Positions 29,245-41,469 of a stretch of DNA of 64,000 bases are shown here, in pieces. This DNA comes from Paralithodes platypus. Taxonomy: Eukaryota > Arthropoda > Malacostraca > Decapoda > Lithodidae. Position numbers and translations under genes: made by a program. The stretch lies in contig CM064503.1 in the NCBI GenBank assembly GCA_032716605.1, positions 1,341,065 through 1,405,064 on the forward strand, in the 5' to 3' direction. The notes below the pieces were generated by a model. It worked only from the letters and a program-made list of their open reading frames with translations, ran no database searches and had not been told where the DNA came from. Position 1 is the first letter of the stretch. Every line of letters begins with the position of its first letter.

Positions 29245-30282
29245 ACATAAGGTTAGGTAAGTTAGGTTAGGCAAGATTAGGCAAATTAGGTTAATATGTT
29301 AGGATAGGTAAGGTAGACTTAGTTTAATATGTTAGGATAGGTAAGGTAGACTTAGGTTAATATGTTAGGATAGGTAAGGTAGAATTAGGTTAATATGTTA
29401 GGATAGGTAAGGTAGACTTAGGTTAATATGTTAGGATAGGTAAGGTAGACTTAGGTTAATATGTTAGGATAGGTAAGGTAGACTTAGTTTAATATGTTAG
29501 GATAGGTAAGGTAGACTTAGGTTAATATGTTAGGATCGTTCCGGTAGACTTAGGTTAATATGTTAGGATAGGTAAGGTAGACTTAGGTTAATATGTTAGG
29601 ATAGGTAAGGTAGACTTAGGTTAATATGTTAGGATAGGTAAGGTAGACTTAGGTTAATATGTTAGGATAGGTAAGGTAGACTTAGGTTAATATGTTAGGA
29701 TAGGTAAGGTAGACTTAGGTTAATATGTTAGGATAGGTAAGGTAGAATTAGGTTAATATGTTAGGATAGGTAAGGTAGAATTAGGTTAATATGTTAGGAT
29801 AGGTAAGGTAGACTTAGGTTAATATGTTAGGATAGGTAAGGTAGACTTAGGTTAATATGTTAGGATAGGTAAGGTAGAATTAGGTTAATATGTTAGGATA
29901 GGTAAGGTAGACTTAGGTTAATATGTTAGGATAGGTAAGGTAGACTTAGTTTAATATGTTAGGATAGGTAAGGTAGACTTAGGTTAATATGTTAGGATAG
30001 GTAAGGTAGACTTAGGTTAATATGTTAGGATAGGTAAGGTAGAATTAGGTTAATATGTTAGGATAGGTAAGGTAGACTTAGGTTAATATGTTAGGATAGG
30101 TAAGGTAGACTTAGGTTAATATGTTAGGATAGGTAAGGTAGAATTAGGTTAATATGTTAGGATAGGTAAGGTAGACTTAGGTTAATATGTTAGGATAGGT
30201 AAGGTAGAATTAGGTTAATATGTTAGGATAGGTAAGGTAGACTTAGGTTAATATGTTAGGATAGGTAAGGTAGACTTAGTTT
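29245..30282 (+). repeat. 33-bp minisatellite with TTAGG words, about 31 units
   Basis: Units TTAGGTTAATATGTTAGGAT + AGGTAAGGTAGAC vary at a C/A site (GACTTAGG/GAATTAGG) and a GG/TT site. One unit has GATCGTTCCGGTAG. The left seed has GGTTAGG and TTAGG in other spacing. Confidence 0.95.
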
Positions 30283-30340
30283 GGTAACAAGTGAATACCG
30301 ACAGAATTCAACATCATAATTGCATGATTATTTTTTCTGT

Positions 30341-30830
30341 GTGGATGAGGGAGACAAAAGGCAGAACTGCCTGTGACGAGTGCCTCCCCCAGTTGAAAGA
30401 GTGACAGGGCCAAAATCAAGGAATGTTCGAGCCAAAATGCCTGGACACACGGAGTTTAAAGCAATGTAAGTCATAGGATGACGGAAAGATGGATTCAGGG
30501 AGAGAGGTCCAGAGCTCAGCTGTTGAATAGAAGAAGGTTTAGGAATATCGTTTCACTCTTGGATTGGAGAGTTGCACAGAGTAGGGATGGGATTATGTTG
30601 CAAGACGGATGTTACGTACTCTACGTAGAGGAGGTTGTATACACTGAGAGAGCTCTGAGGAACATTGATTATCGTAATAGCGGTAGAATAGCGAGAGATG
30701 CAACACTGCGGCGAAGAGAGAAAGATTGCAAAGAGTCAGTGAGTGGACGTGAGCTAATGAGACGATAGGCTTTCTTTTCTACTTTGTCGAGAAGTGCTGT
30801 GTGAGAGGATCCTCCCCACACAAGCGAACA
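30341..30830 (-). mobile_element. LINE 3' fragment D2
   Basis: The same 3' region as the fragment at 19.25 kb: shares TTGAAAGAGTGACAGGGCCA, GGACACACGGAGTTTAAAGC and CAGAGCTCAGCTGTTGAATA. Frames are broken. Confidence 0.75.
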
Positions 30831-30991
30831 ATAATAAATACATCATAAACCATCAGAAAGGCCTATTTTACATGGGACAGTAGCAAAAATGTACATAATG
30901 CCTGTTGCAACGGCTGTATTATCCATCATATTGGGTTAACAGAAGCTTATTCAACGTATGAGGGGGGTTTACATATGCATCGCAGGTCCTC

Positions 30992-31045
30992 ATTAAGGGG
31001 AGATGGGTCATTTTTCTAATCCCCTTTTCCCTCATGTTTAGCCCC
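30992..31045 (+). mobile_element. Family A terminal fragment A8
   Basis: TTAAGGGGAGATGGGTCATT through CCCTCATGTTTAGCCCCATG only; the rest is missing. It interrupts sequence shared with the inverted repeat at 36.4-37.0 kb. Confidence 0.6.
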
Positions 31046-31395
31046 ATGTCCTTATTAACGGGGAATACTGTGCTGTATTAATGTCTGTCAGATGTTGGGT
31101 AGGGTGCGTAAGTGTAGGAACATGTTTGTATATTTCGCTCGATATGAAGAAATGAAGCTTAGATATTGCTGATACCAAGTATTGATGAAAACATACTTGG
31201 TGCCGAGACATCACTTATTAGCGCGATTGTACAGCAACTTCCTTGAACATGGCCTATAAAGCCTTTCAGCATTCTTGGACGCATTTCCACTTAATTATGG
31301 CTAACGTTAAGCGATTCTATTCAGTTTTAGAAGGCGAAATGATGATGAGAAAGTATTGTTCAATCAAAGTAGGTGGCGCCGTTTCCTCGGGACAT

Positions 31396-31472
31396 ACATG
31401 ATATATATACATACATACATACATACATAGACCTACATACATACATACATACTTACATACATACATACTTTC
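31396..31472. repeat. (ACAT)n microsatellite
   Basis: Tetranucleotide run, slightly interrupted. The neighbouring 31046-31395 is unassigned but includes CTTGGTGCCGAGACATCACT, shared with 36.4 and 36.96 kb. Confidence 0.85.
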
Positions 31473-31548
31473 ATGCAGGATTCTTCACCTCCTCCAACTC
31501 CCTTTCTCACCTCCTGTTACTTTCTTTGTCCCCCTCCTTGCTTCACGC

Positions 31549-31760
31549 CATGTACCCCTTCTGTACCGGTGAAGCCTTTTTCATTCTGGCAACTATTAGA
31601 CGATTGTATTCAGCTTAGGAAGGATCTTTACCAATTATGAGGCTTTGAACTATCTCAGTCAACCCCTCTAACTACCGCAGATCCTTCCCAAGCCGCATAC
31701 AATCATCTAAACATAGCCAGAATAACACACAACAGACGTTGCTGGTACAGAAAGGGTTAA
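31549..31760. mobile_element. Family C element C6
   Basis: ACCCCTTCTGTACCGGTGAA to GCTGGTACAGAAAGGGTTAA, with TGGCAACTATTAGACGATTG pairing to CATCTAAACATAGCCAGAAT. Its right TTAA is the left TTAA of element B3. Confidence 0.8.
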
Positions 31761-32118
31761 GGGAGCCCACCTCGATGTTTTCTCTTTCTCTCCCTCTCTC
31801 TTTAGCTTTTATCCATTCGGCCCCATTCAGCCTACTGTTTTAAGACGTTTACCCCCATCCAGGTGTCAATATTTCAGCATATATATATTTTTGTTTTGAC
31901 AGCAAGCTAAATTTGTAAATTTTTCGATAGAAAAATGTCTCCGGCGAAACCAGATTTCTCCATACAATGCTGGCTCGCTATCGCTTGCCAGGAAGAAATC
32001 GACACCTAGATGGGGATAAACGTCTTAAAACAGTTGGCTGAATGGGGCCGAATGGATACAAGCCAGGGAAAGACAGAAACGGAAAGAAAGATAAAAAAAA
32101 ACCGGTGACCCCCTTTAA
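31757..32118. mobile_element. Family B element B3
   Basis: TTAAGGGAGCCCACCTCGA to GGTGACCCCCTTTAA; one arm has lost the GAGCG block (AATATTTCAGCATATATATA). Confidence 0.8.
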
Positions 32119-32267
32119 AGTAATAACATTATTGCTTTCCTCACCTTTGCTATTTTGATGCCATGTTGCGTTGTCAGGATAAGAGGGAAAGGCCTCGGGC
32201 AAGGACGTGGGAGTTATAGAGAAGTAAATTACATTGCACCAATAACACATCTCCGAGAGTGGGTACA

Positions 32268-32367
32268 NNNNNNNNNNNNNNNNNNNNNNNNNNNNNNNNN
32301 NNNNNNNNNNNNNNNNNNNNNNNNNNNNNNNNNNNNNNNNNNNNNNNNNNNNNNNNNNNNNNNNNNN
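32268..32367. other. Assembly gap of 100 N
   Basis: Exactly 100 N, adjoining a GA run. The true length is unknown. Confidence 0.98.
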
Positions 32368-32886
<519 letters not shown>

Positions 32887-32891
<5 letters not shown>

Positions 32892-32964
32892 GCTTGATGG
32901 AAGTCTAGCGAGGAAAATAATAAATGAATAAAAATATAGACCAAAGATATACCCTACCCCCTTA
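32887..32964 (+). mobile_element. Family A right-end fragment A9
   Basis: AAAGCTTGATGGAAGTCTAG through ACCCTACCCCCTTAA only. Confidence 0.65.
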
Positions 32965-33249
32965 ACAAAGACATTAGTGTACTCAAGAAACTAGCAAACC
33001 GCACCCCAAGTGTGGAATGCTAGACGCGGAACAACGACATAGCACTACAGCAATGATTAATGAGTTATGTGTGACGGCACCCTCCAGCCTAGATGAGACA
33101 AACATTATATATCAACACGCTTTCCTTAGTTTCTTCATTTAGTGCGTGGCTAGTAGTATGTATGTCTGTATGTATGTATGTGTGTATGTATGTATGTACT
33201 CAGGCACATACCCCATAGGTGGCCGACTCGATACAGAGCTCGAACAGAT

Positions 33250-35445
33250 CTATCTATCTATCTATTGCCTGACGCCGTGATCCCCGAAGGGGTGGCCACG
33301 AACGAACCGCCCCCATGCACCTCTGTCCCCAGTCAGTCGACGCCCCTCCCCCCAACCAGCACCGCCTTCGTTCATGTACTTCCTCACTCCATCCTTCCAC
33401 CTCATATTCGGTCTACCTCTCCCCCTCTGTCCCTCCACCTCGCTCTCGTACACCCTCTTAGTCATTCTCTCGCTTTCCATACGTTCCATATGGCCGACCC
33501 ATCTCAAGTTGTTCCTTTTCACACTTTCCAGCACATCTACCTCCACACCACACCTCCTTCTTACTTCCTCATTAGTCTGTCTATCCCTCCATGTAACTCC
33601 GCACGCACTCCTTAAGTAATTCATTTCCACTGCTCTCACTCTTGGTCGGAGTCTCTCAACCAACGTCCATGCTTCGCTTCCGTAAGTCAGTGTCGGGATT
33701 ACCACACTGTCATGCAAGGACTTCTTCACTTCCATACTGACCACCCTATTTCTTGTTACTGCTTTTAGCGTTCCTACAACCCTCTTCCCCTGTTGTACCC
33801 TCTCCCGCACCTCTTCATCCATAGTCCCATCTTTACTCAACACAATGCCCAGATACTTAAAAGAGTTGACGATCTCCATAGCCTGACCGTTCAGCTTCAC
33901 CTCACACTCTGTGACTTCACCCCTTTCGAAGACCATAACCTTGCTCCCCGTATTTACCTTCAAATTCCGTTTTTCGCACACTGTTCCAAACTCATTTACC
34001 AGACCCTGCAACTCCCATTCATTATCACTCATCAGAACTGTATCATCCGCAAACAGCAGTATAGGTAGCTTCCACTCACTTCCCTCCCTTTTCAGCGATA
34101 CACCAACATTCACTGCTCTTGATAGTATTTCTTTCATGACTCCATCCATATATACAGTAAACAACCACGGGGACATCACACACCCCTGTTTCAAACCAAC
34201 ATTCAGGTCAAAGAACTCGCTCTGCTCACTCTCCACACGTACTGCCGCCTTTGCACCACTCATACATGCTCTTCACTGCTTTCAGCAACTTGCCCTCTAC
34301 TCCGTATATTCTAAGTACTTTCCACAAACCTTCTCTATCCACTCTGTCATAGGCCTTCTCCAAGTCCATAAAGGCAACATACACCTTTTGTTTCTTCTCC
34401 AGATACTTCTCCACAACACAATTCAGGGTAAAAATCTGATCTACACATCCTCTTCCCTTCCTAAAACCTCCCTGCTCGTCGCCTATCCATTTCTCCGTTC
34501 TCACTATCACTCTCTCAATCACTACCCTACTGTATACCTTCCCTACTACGCTTAGAAGACATATTCCTCGGTGGTTACCACACTCCTCTTTCCCCTTTGC
34601 CCTTATATAGGGGGACTATTATGCCAGTCTTCCAGTCATCGGGTGCACTCCCCTTCTCCCATGCTAGTTTGCACATTTTCCATACCATTCTATCACTATC
34701 TCACCACCATACCTCAACATTTCCCCACACACTCCATCTGTTCCTGGTGCTTTCCCCAACTTCACTCTTTTCATGGCTTCCCACACTTCTGACCTCCTGA
34801 TCCCCACCTCCTCCTCCACTACTTCTCTTCTTCTCCTCCCATAACATATCCAGCTATGTTTGCTGGCTCTTCATTCCTTTCATTTAGCAACTCACTGAAA
34901 GTACTCCCTCCATCTTTCGACTCTCTCTTGCTTCTCGGCTAGCATTCTCCCATTCTTATCTTTCACACCCTTACTGTTTCCCTTGCTACCTTCCCTAACT
35001 TCTTGACTTCTTTCCAGAACAGTTTCTTACTCTCCCTCCATTTTACACTCAGATTCCTTCCAAATTCCTCATCTACTCTTCTCTTACTTTCCTTCACTAC
35101 TCTCTTCACCACCCTCTTACTCTCCACGTACCTCGCTCGTTTCTGTCTCTCGGAATCTTCATTCCCTCTACTACCCAACCACACTCTATATGCTTTCTTC
35201 TTTTCTTCCACAGCTATTCTTACCTCTTCTGTCCACCATGCTGTACCTCTCACTCCCCTCCCTCTTCTCCAACTCCACACACCTCCTCACATGCTGCACA
35301 GATCTCATCCTTAAACACCTTGCTCATCTCCTCCACTTCCTCCATAACTTCCAGGTCGAACCCACCTAGTCGTCTTTCCACTGCTCTCCTGTACTCCTCC
35401 CTGACTTCCTCCTCCTGCAACCTCTCCACCCTCCTCACCATTCAG
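33250..35445 (-). mobile_element. RTE-like non-LTR copy R-B, longest
   Basis: Minus strand; the 3' end (left) has the TCTA repeat and GCCTGACGCCGTGATCCCCG as in R-A and R-C. Frames 34522-34226 and 34263-33262 carry the RT (DLEKAYDRVDREGLW, GLKQGCVMSPWLF, FADD near 34040). They are split by a 1-bp insertion near 34258. Frames 35441-34963 cover the linker before the RT (WWTEEVRIAVEEKKKAYRVW). The endonuclease is absent, so it is 5'-truncated. A 3-bp deletion near 33943 removes one Lys. Confidence 0.85.
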
Positions 35446-36155
35446 ATGCATCATAATAAAATGAAAAGTACAAATTCACACACATCTAGGTCGTCCAGGA
35501 GAAGACCCAGAGAAGAAGGCACATTTGGGGTCCCCAGAATAAGACTCCCAGGTCCCAGACCTCCCGGAGAGGTTCCGGTCTCAGCAGGCAGACACGCAGC
35601 GGAGCACAATACAATGTCCGCCCACATCACGTTAACGTCAATATTGGAAACTTAAATAAATTAATAGTAAGGTAGCCTATGCAAAACTGAATAAATAATA
35701 CAAACATACTGTATATAGATCCCGCCACTGATTGTATATAGACTGCAAGTTACCTATGGATAGTCTTGTCTCTGCTTTCAAATTTTAAATTTACATTTTC
35801 TAATGTTTAATTGACGAAGCAAGCAAAATACATTGCATACATTTGTGTTTACATTAATTACTTTAAATACATAATGCTGGCTTACAAAGAAAGCCACAGA
35901 ACAGCATATGCGCTACTGCAAATAACAGTAGAATTAACTGACTAAATGGATATGTAACAAGACATGATAATTATACAACAACATAAAGGCTACTGTAGAA
36001 CGAGGAACCAGAAACATAACACTATTAATGACTGCAACAACACAATATATTTAACATGAAAACTTTAATTTTACACCTGTTCGGGTAACTATACATTCTA
36101 ATTTATTAATCTCACTCCCAACACCAAACACCTCCCAATGAAATTAATAAGCGTG
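35446..36155. other. Unassigned AT-rich sequence
   Basis: No supported gene. The frame 35320-35655 overlaps the RTE copy and shows no domain. Confidence 0.5.
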
Positions 36156-36240
36156 TGATCCTCCTGGGAATCGAACCTGGGATACCACACACATATTTTA
36201 AACACTCTAACCATTACACCACCAAGACAGTTTAAGACAG
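36100..36240 (-). repeat. tRNA-derived SINE
   Basis: On the minus strand GGTGTAATGGTTAGAGTG (A-box-like) precedes CAGGTTCGATTCCCAGGAG (B box). It shares CCAACACCAAACACCTCCCA with the copy at 41.47 kb. Confidence 0.6.
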
Positions 36241-36359
36241 GTAAACAAGGACAACATATTTTAACAATATAAATGACACTGTAAACTTGTAAATCTAACT
36301 ATAAACAAATGTATAACAAGACAAGGTATACGCTAGCATGAAGACTAGTGTACAGTCGG

Positions 36360-36990
36360 CCTAATAAGTGATGTCTCGGCACCAAGTATATTTTGTTCTA
36401 TAATTTGTATCAGCCATATCTAAACAGAATTTCATAGTTTCGAGTTAGATATACCAACATGTTCCTACACTTACCCACCCTATTAAACATCGGACAGACA
36501 TTAATACAGGACAGAGCGAGCCAAACGTAGTGGCAGCTGAGCCATGACTTATTAGCGCTACTGTACATGGTTCAGAAAAGCCGAGTCCATTATTGTTTGT
36601 CTTTATCATTGTAAATGTAGGGATACAGTGTTGGTGTTTGGTTCAATTTATGTCTGGAAGTGATACAACGGCCAAAACAGGCTATTTCATGCCAATGTTC
36701 ATGTATTCCTTCTCATATTCATGCAAGTCTTAAAACCCAATTGCTGCTGCTTCCTTATAAATGGCTCGGTAAATACATTGCCTCGTATGATCACGCTAAT
36801 AAGTCATGTCCCAGCTGTCATTACGTTTGGCTTGCTCTGTCCTGTATTAATGTCTGTCAGATGTTGAATAGGGTGGGTAAGTGTAGGAACAGGTTTGTAT
36901 ATTTCACTCGATATGAAGACATGAAGCTTAGATATTGCTGATACCAATTATTAATCAAACAATACTAGGTGCTGAGACATCACTTATTGG
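36360..36990. repeat. Long inverted repeat (family E)
   Basis: Left TAATAAGTGATGTCTCGGCA and right TGCTGAGACATCACTTATT are inverted, as are TGTTCCTACACTTACCCACC and GGGTGGGTAAGTGTAGGAAC, and GACAGACATTAATACAGGAC with its inverse. The arms are about 190 bp. One arm also occurs at about 30.93-31.23 kb. Confidence 0.65.
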
Positions 36991-37070
36991 GAACAGATTA
37001 ACTTGCTCATGTAGTAATGTACACCCTATGTGGTGGATTGTGTTCTTTTATATATAAATTATAAGTTTAC

Positions 37071-37396
37071 TTAAGGGGAGGTATTTAGTTTGTTCACTAG
37101 ACCTCCATCAAGCTTAAAATTACACCCCCTTGAGTCCCTTTCAAGATATATTTGTACATTTTTCGGTAGAAAAATGTCCCGGCCGAAGGCCGGTTCCTCT
37201 TAAATTACAGGCTCGCTATCGCTCGCCAGGATCAAATTTACATCTGAATGGTACGAAAGGTCTTAATATGGGGTGAAAGTTCTTAAAATCGCTAAACTAG
37301 TGGGGCAAACGTTTTATAATATCAAAAGCAATGGGGCTAAACATGAGGGAGAAAGGGGTCAAGAAAAAAAATCCTCAAGTGGAGATCTGCCCTTAA
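37071..37396 (-). mobile_element. Family A element A10, complete
   Basis: TTAAGGGGAGGTATTTAG to GGAGATCTGCCCTTAA. Has CCGGCCGAAGGCCGG and GGCTCGCTATCGCTCGCC; one 32-bp unit is partly deleted. Confidence 0.8.
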
Positions 37397-37717
37397 GCGT
37401 TGTTTCCACATAGCGATTTTGATTAGTTATTTGGTCTTTTTAATGTGTTCGTGTAAGTTTTGGTTTGTTTATTTTGCAAGTTTTACATTTTAGTTAGCGC
37501 GACTGTACGTCTGGCAGAAGCGAGCGTGCCAATGAGATGACAAGTGGTGCCAGTAAACAGCGTCTCGTTGTTGATGAATGCTTAGCGTAGCAGGGGTTAT
37601 GACGTGCAGAATAACCTTCCCAACTTTCTTCGTTGCCTGCCTAAATTTACCGGGTGTGAAAAGTCAGGCTGGGTTTTTTAGGGCAAGATAATTATGTAGT
37701 CTCCGTAGCTTGGTCTA

Positions 37718-38053
37718 TTAAGGGGAGGTTTTTAGTTTGGTCCCTAGATATCCATCAAGCTTAAGATTACACCCCCTTGAGCCCCTTTCAAGATAAATTT
37801 GTAAATTTTTCGGTAGAAAAATGTCCCGGCTGAAAGCCGGTTCCTTTTAAATTACAGGCTCGCTATCGCTCGCCAGGATAAAATCGACACCTAACTTGCA
37901 CGAAAGGTCTTAAAATTGACGGAAATGGGGCGAAAGTTCTTAAAATCGCCAAACTAATGGGGCGACTGTCTTAAAATCTCAAAAGCAATGGGGCTAAACA
38001 TGAGGGAGAAAGGGGTCCAGAAAAAAATCCCTCAAGTAGATATCTCCCCTTAA
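37718..38053 (-). mobile_element. Family A element A11, complete
   Basis: TTAAGGGGAGGTTTTTAG to AGATATCTCCCCTTAA. The hairpin reads CCGGCT-GAA-AGCCGG, a paired change relative to the usual form. The right TTAA is also the left TTAA of C7. Confidence 0.85.
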
Positions 38054-38597
38054 CCGCCTTCTGTACCGGCGAAGTCATTTTGACTATTCTGGCTACTATT
38101 AGATGGTTATATTCAGCTTAAAAAGGGCCTCTAGCAATTAACTGGCTCCTAACTTATCTCACTTAAGGGCAGATTTCCACTTGAGGGATTTTTTTTCTTG
38201 ACCCCTTTATCTCTCATGTTTAGCCCCATTGCTTTTGATATTTTAAGACGTTCGCCCCATTAGTTTGGCGATTTTAAGAACTTTCGCCCCATTTCTGTCA
38301 ATTTTAAGACTTTTCGTGCCATTTAGGTGTCGATTTTTTCCTGGCGAGCGATAGCGAGCCTGTAATTTAAGAGGAACCGGCCTTCAGCCGGGACATTTTT
38401 CTACCGAAAAATGTAAAAATTTATCTTGAAAGGTGGTCTAGGGGATGTAATGTTAAGCTTGATGGAAATCTAGCGAACTAACTAAACACCTCCACTTAAC
38501 CTGTCTTACCACCACATTTCCTTCTCAGACAGGTCAACATCGTCTAAATATAGCTTGAATGAAATTATAAAGACGTCGTCGGTACAGAAGGGGTTAA
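38050..38597. mobile_element. Family C element C7, split by A12
   Basis: Left part 38050-38166 (TTAACCGCCTTCTGTACCGG), right part 38496-38597 (ending CGGTACAGAAGGGGTTAA). Element A12 sits at its internal TTAA. Confidence 0.85.
38163..38499 (+). mobile_element. Family A element A12 nested in C7
   Basis: Left junction CTCAC-TTAA-GGGCAG, right junction CCAC-TTAA-CCTGTC. Other family C copies read CTCACTTAACC or similar at this spot, so the empty site has one TTAA. The four 32-bp-type units are easy to read here (GCCCCATT starts near 38224, 38256 and 38288, then GTGCCATT near 38317). Confidence 0.9.
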
Positions 38598-38847
38598 TCT
38601 TGGGTTAGGGCAGGTTAATTCCAGGGTATCGTACCGGTACGATGGTTTAATTATGATTATCTTTGGTTAGCTCAGTCGAATTCAGGAGAGATCACTTTCT
38701 ATTGGTATGTATTCATGTCATGGCTTGGTGTGTGACCTGTCCGTCCTTCTCTGCAAAGTGTCTGTCAACAAAGATACAACTCACGCATGTTGGTTAAACC
38801 CCGACGCCTTCATAGCCTCCTCCAGTTCCCTTCCTTGCTCCGAAGCA

Positions 38848-39218
38848 TTAAGGGGGTACTACTCGCTTTTTATGGCCCCCCTTCTCCCTCGTGTTCAGCA
38901 TATTAGCTTTGAGATTTTAAGACGTTCCTTTCATTAGTTTGTCGATTTTAAGACCTTTCGCCCCTTTTCTTTGTCAATATTAAGACCCTTCGTGCCATTT
39001 AGGTGTCGATGTTTTCCTGGCGAGCGATAGCGAGCCTGAAATTTTAAGAGAAACCGGCCTTCGGGCGGGATATTTTCCTACCGAAAAATGTACAAATTTA
39101 TCTTGAAGGGGGGTCTAGGGGGTGTATTTCTAAGCTTGATGGAGGTCTAGCGAAGAAACTAAAAAATAAATGAATAAAGTTATTAATAGGCCCCCAAAAC
39201 CGGCCACTAGCCCCTGAA
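38848..39218 (+). mobile_element. Family A element A13
   Basis: TTAAGGGGGTACTACTCGC to ACTAGCCCCTGAA (right TTAA mutated). Good 32-bp units; GGCGAGCGATAGCGAGCC. Confidence 0.8.
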
Positions 39219-40057
39219 GTGATCACAATTATTTCCTGTCTCACCTTTCCTGTATTCGTGTCATGTCACTATAATGGCTTGACACTCTTCCCAATAGGAG
39301 TCGTTCTGAATCCTCGAAACTCTCAAATGAACGAAATGCATACTCTAGATAAAGCTTTAATGAAAATATTAAGTTTCGTTAAGGAAGGGCATAACTTGCG
39401 TCACTGAGTATATAATTGTAAGTATTTATCTCTCGTCACGATCTATCCCCTTGGTGTTCCGTCTCACCCAGATGTTAATGAGAACCTGCGACGTAAATCT
39501 CTGTGGCTCAGCAGTATGGCAGGGTAAATTCCTTTGCTTGTTTCATTTTTCCTATATTTATGTCATGCCATGCCACGTGTTGTCACTATCCTGTATAAAT
39601 GTATGTATGGATATGAATCTTTGAAGCTTTGACCCATTGCCGGCGGGAGAGGTTCCACAACGTGATGGCAATTTACAGCAATTTACAGGCTTTTAAAGCC
39701 TCTTAAAGCCTGTAGAATTGAGTGCGAGGGAGCGGGAGCATGACAGGCCACACGTCCTTCCTCCAGCCAGCCGGCCGTGGCACCGAGGACTCTAAGTCAT
39801 GCTCTTGCGAGATATACAGCACTGCCAAAGGCAAATGTAGCGCGACATTAGCGATAATTGCTCATTTTAGAAAAATGTCTATGTTAGCGCTGCGGGTGAA
39901 GCCCACGAGCTACGTAGCTCATTTTGGTGTCATTTTGAAGATAGTTTTGTTCTAGATTTTGACTGAATAAATTTAATTTCATTCAGACACTTGCCTAATC
40001 AATCAGGAGTGCCTGAATGAGCCCTAATATGGCGGAAATATGCCCGCAGCCAAAGTG
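39219..40057. other. Unassigned sequence
   Basis: Two short plus-strand frames (39219-39407, 39722-39955) without known domains. Locally GC-richer around 39640-39800. No gene supported. Confidence 0.45.
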
Positions 40058-40443
40058 TTAATGGGGGTCACCGGCTTTTACTTATCTTTCTCTCGTTTTC
40101 TCTCTTTCCCTGGTTTTTATCCATTCGGCCCCATTCAGCCAACTGTTTTAAGACGTTTATCCCCATCCAGGTGTCGATTTCTTCCTGGCGAGCGATAGCA
40201 AGCCACCATTGTATGGAGAAATCCGGCTTGGCCGGAGAAACTTTTCTATCGAAAAATGTACAAATTTATCTTGCTGTCAAAACAAAAAAATATATATGCT
40301 GGCTCGCTACCGCTCGCCAGGAAAATATTGACACCTGGATGTGGGTAAACGTCTTAAAACAGTAGGCTGAATGGGGCCGAATGGATACAAGATAAAGAGA
40401 GATAGAGAGAAAGAGAAAAAAAAAGCGAGGTGGGCCCCCTTAA
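40058..40443. mobile_element. Family B element B4, complete
   Basis: TTAATGGGGGTCACCGGC to GGTGGGCCCCCTTAA; opposite orientation to B2, central TCCGGCTTGGCCGGA. Confidence 0.85.
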
Positions 40444-40567
40444 GGCCATATTCTGAAGCATGTAGGATATACAGTATCATTAAATAGATCTGTTTGGACT
40501 TCATATGAATTCAATGGGTGTGTAGCTATTTTGATTCACGAGTGTGCGTCCAGAACTATTTGATTCC

Positions 40568-40655
40568 AGATTCTATTACTCAATCCTGCCATATCCTTAT
40601 CTATTACTCAATCCTGCCATATCCTTATCTATTACTCAATCCTGCCATATCCTTA
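40568..40655 (+). repeat. 28-bp tandem repeat, 3 units
   Basis: Units ATTACTCAATCCTGCCATAT + CCTTATCT. Confidence 0.85.
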
Positions 40656-40794
40656 TCATACCCGTTCCCTTTTCTCCCTTCCCCTTCGATTTGCATATAC
40701 CAGTTGTTAACATTTCCTTACTCATGCTTTACCACCCCTGCTTCTCTCACTAATAACTTTTCTTCCTCCCTCACCTTTCTCTTGCTCCCTCCCT

Positions 40795-40795
<1 letters not shown>

Positions 40796-40846
<51 letters not shown>

Positions 40847-40925
40847 GAAACATAATCCATCGACTGCTGAGGGAATCGAACCTTGCACGTCCTATAACCT
40901 GAGCTTTTATAGGCTGCCAAGCCCA
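40796..40925 (-). repeat. (TA)n and tRNA-like SINE head
   Basis: TA run 40796-40845, then on the minus strand AATTGGGCTTGGCAGCC and GGTTCGATTCCCTCAGC (B box). Probably a SINE whose tail is the TA run. Confidence 0.5.
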
Positions 40926-41089
40926 ATTATCCCTACCAATAGTATCAGTCCTAACCAGCGACACCCAAACCCAGACCTACACCCTTCTGTGTATCTCAAC
41001 CAGGGGGTCAAAGCGGAGAAATGTTGTTTGAAGACTTGAATGAATGTGAGAGGAATACAAGACAAATCACCTGAAATGTCATGGTTTGG

Positions 41090-41312
41090 GCCATTTTATC
41101 ATTTCCAAAGACATCACTTCAACTATAAACCATCATTTTATCACTTCCAAAGACATCACTTCAACTATAAACCATCATTTTATCACTTCCAAAGACATCA
41201 CTTCAACTATAAACCATCATTTTATCACTTCCAAAGACACCACTTCAACTATAAACCATAATTTTATCACTTCCAAAGACACCACTTCAACTATAAACCA
41301 TCATTTTATCTT
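41090..41312 (+). repeat. 42-bp minisatellite, about 5 units
   Basis: Units CATTTTATCACTTCCAAAGA + CATCACTTCAACTATAAACCAT. Confidence 0.92.
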
Positions 41313-41469
41313 TACATGTAGACTAATAAAGATGAAAACATAATGTATTCGTCTCTCGTTTGACATCCTGGTCTCAACTATACTCTCTTCTTCTGTATAC
41401 AAAGACTTACAACATTTGACGGAATGAAAATATGCACCATTTGAAGACGAATGACAGGCTTATAATTAT

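Noticed and set aside
34571..34800. Plus-strand frames over the RTE copies
   Set aside because: Antisense shadows of the retrotransposon coding region.
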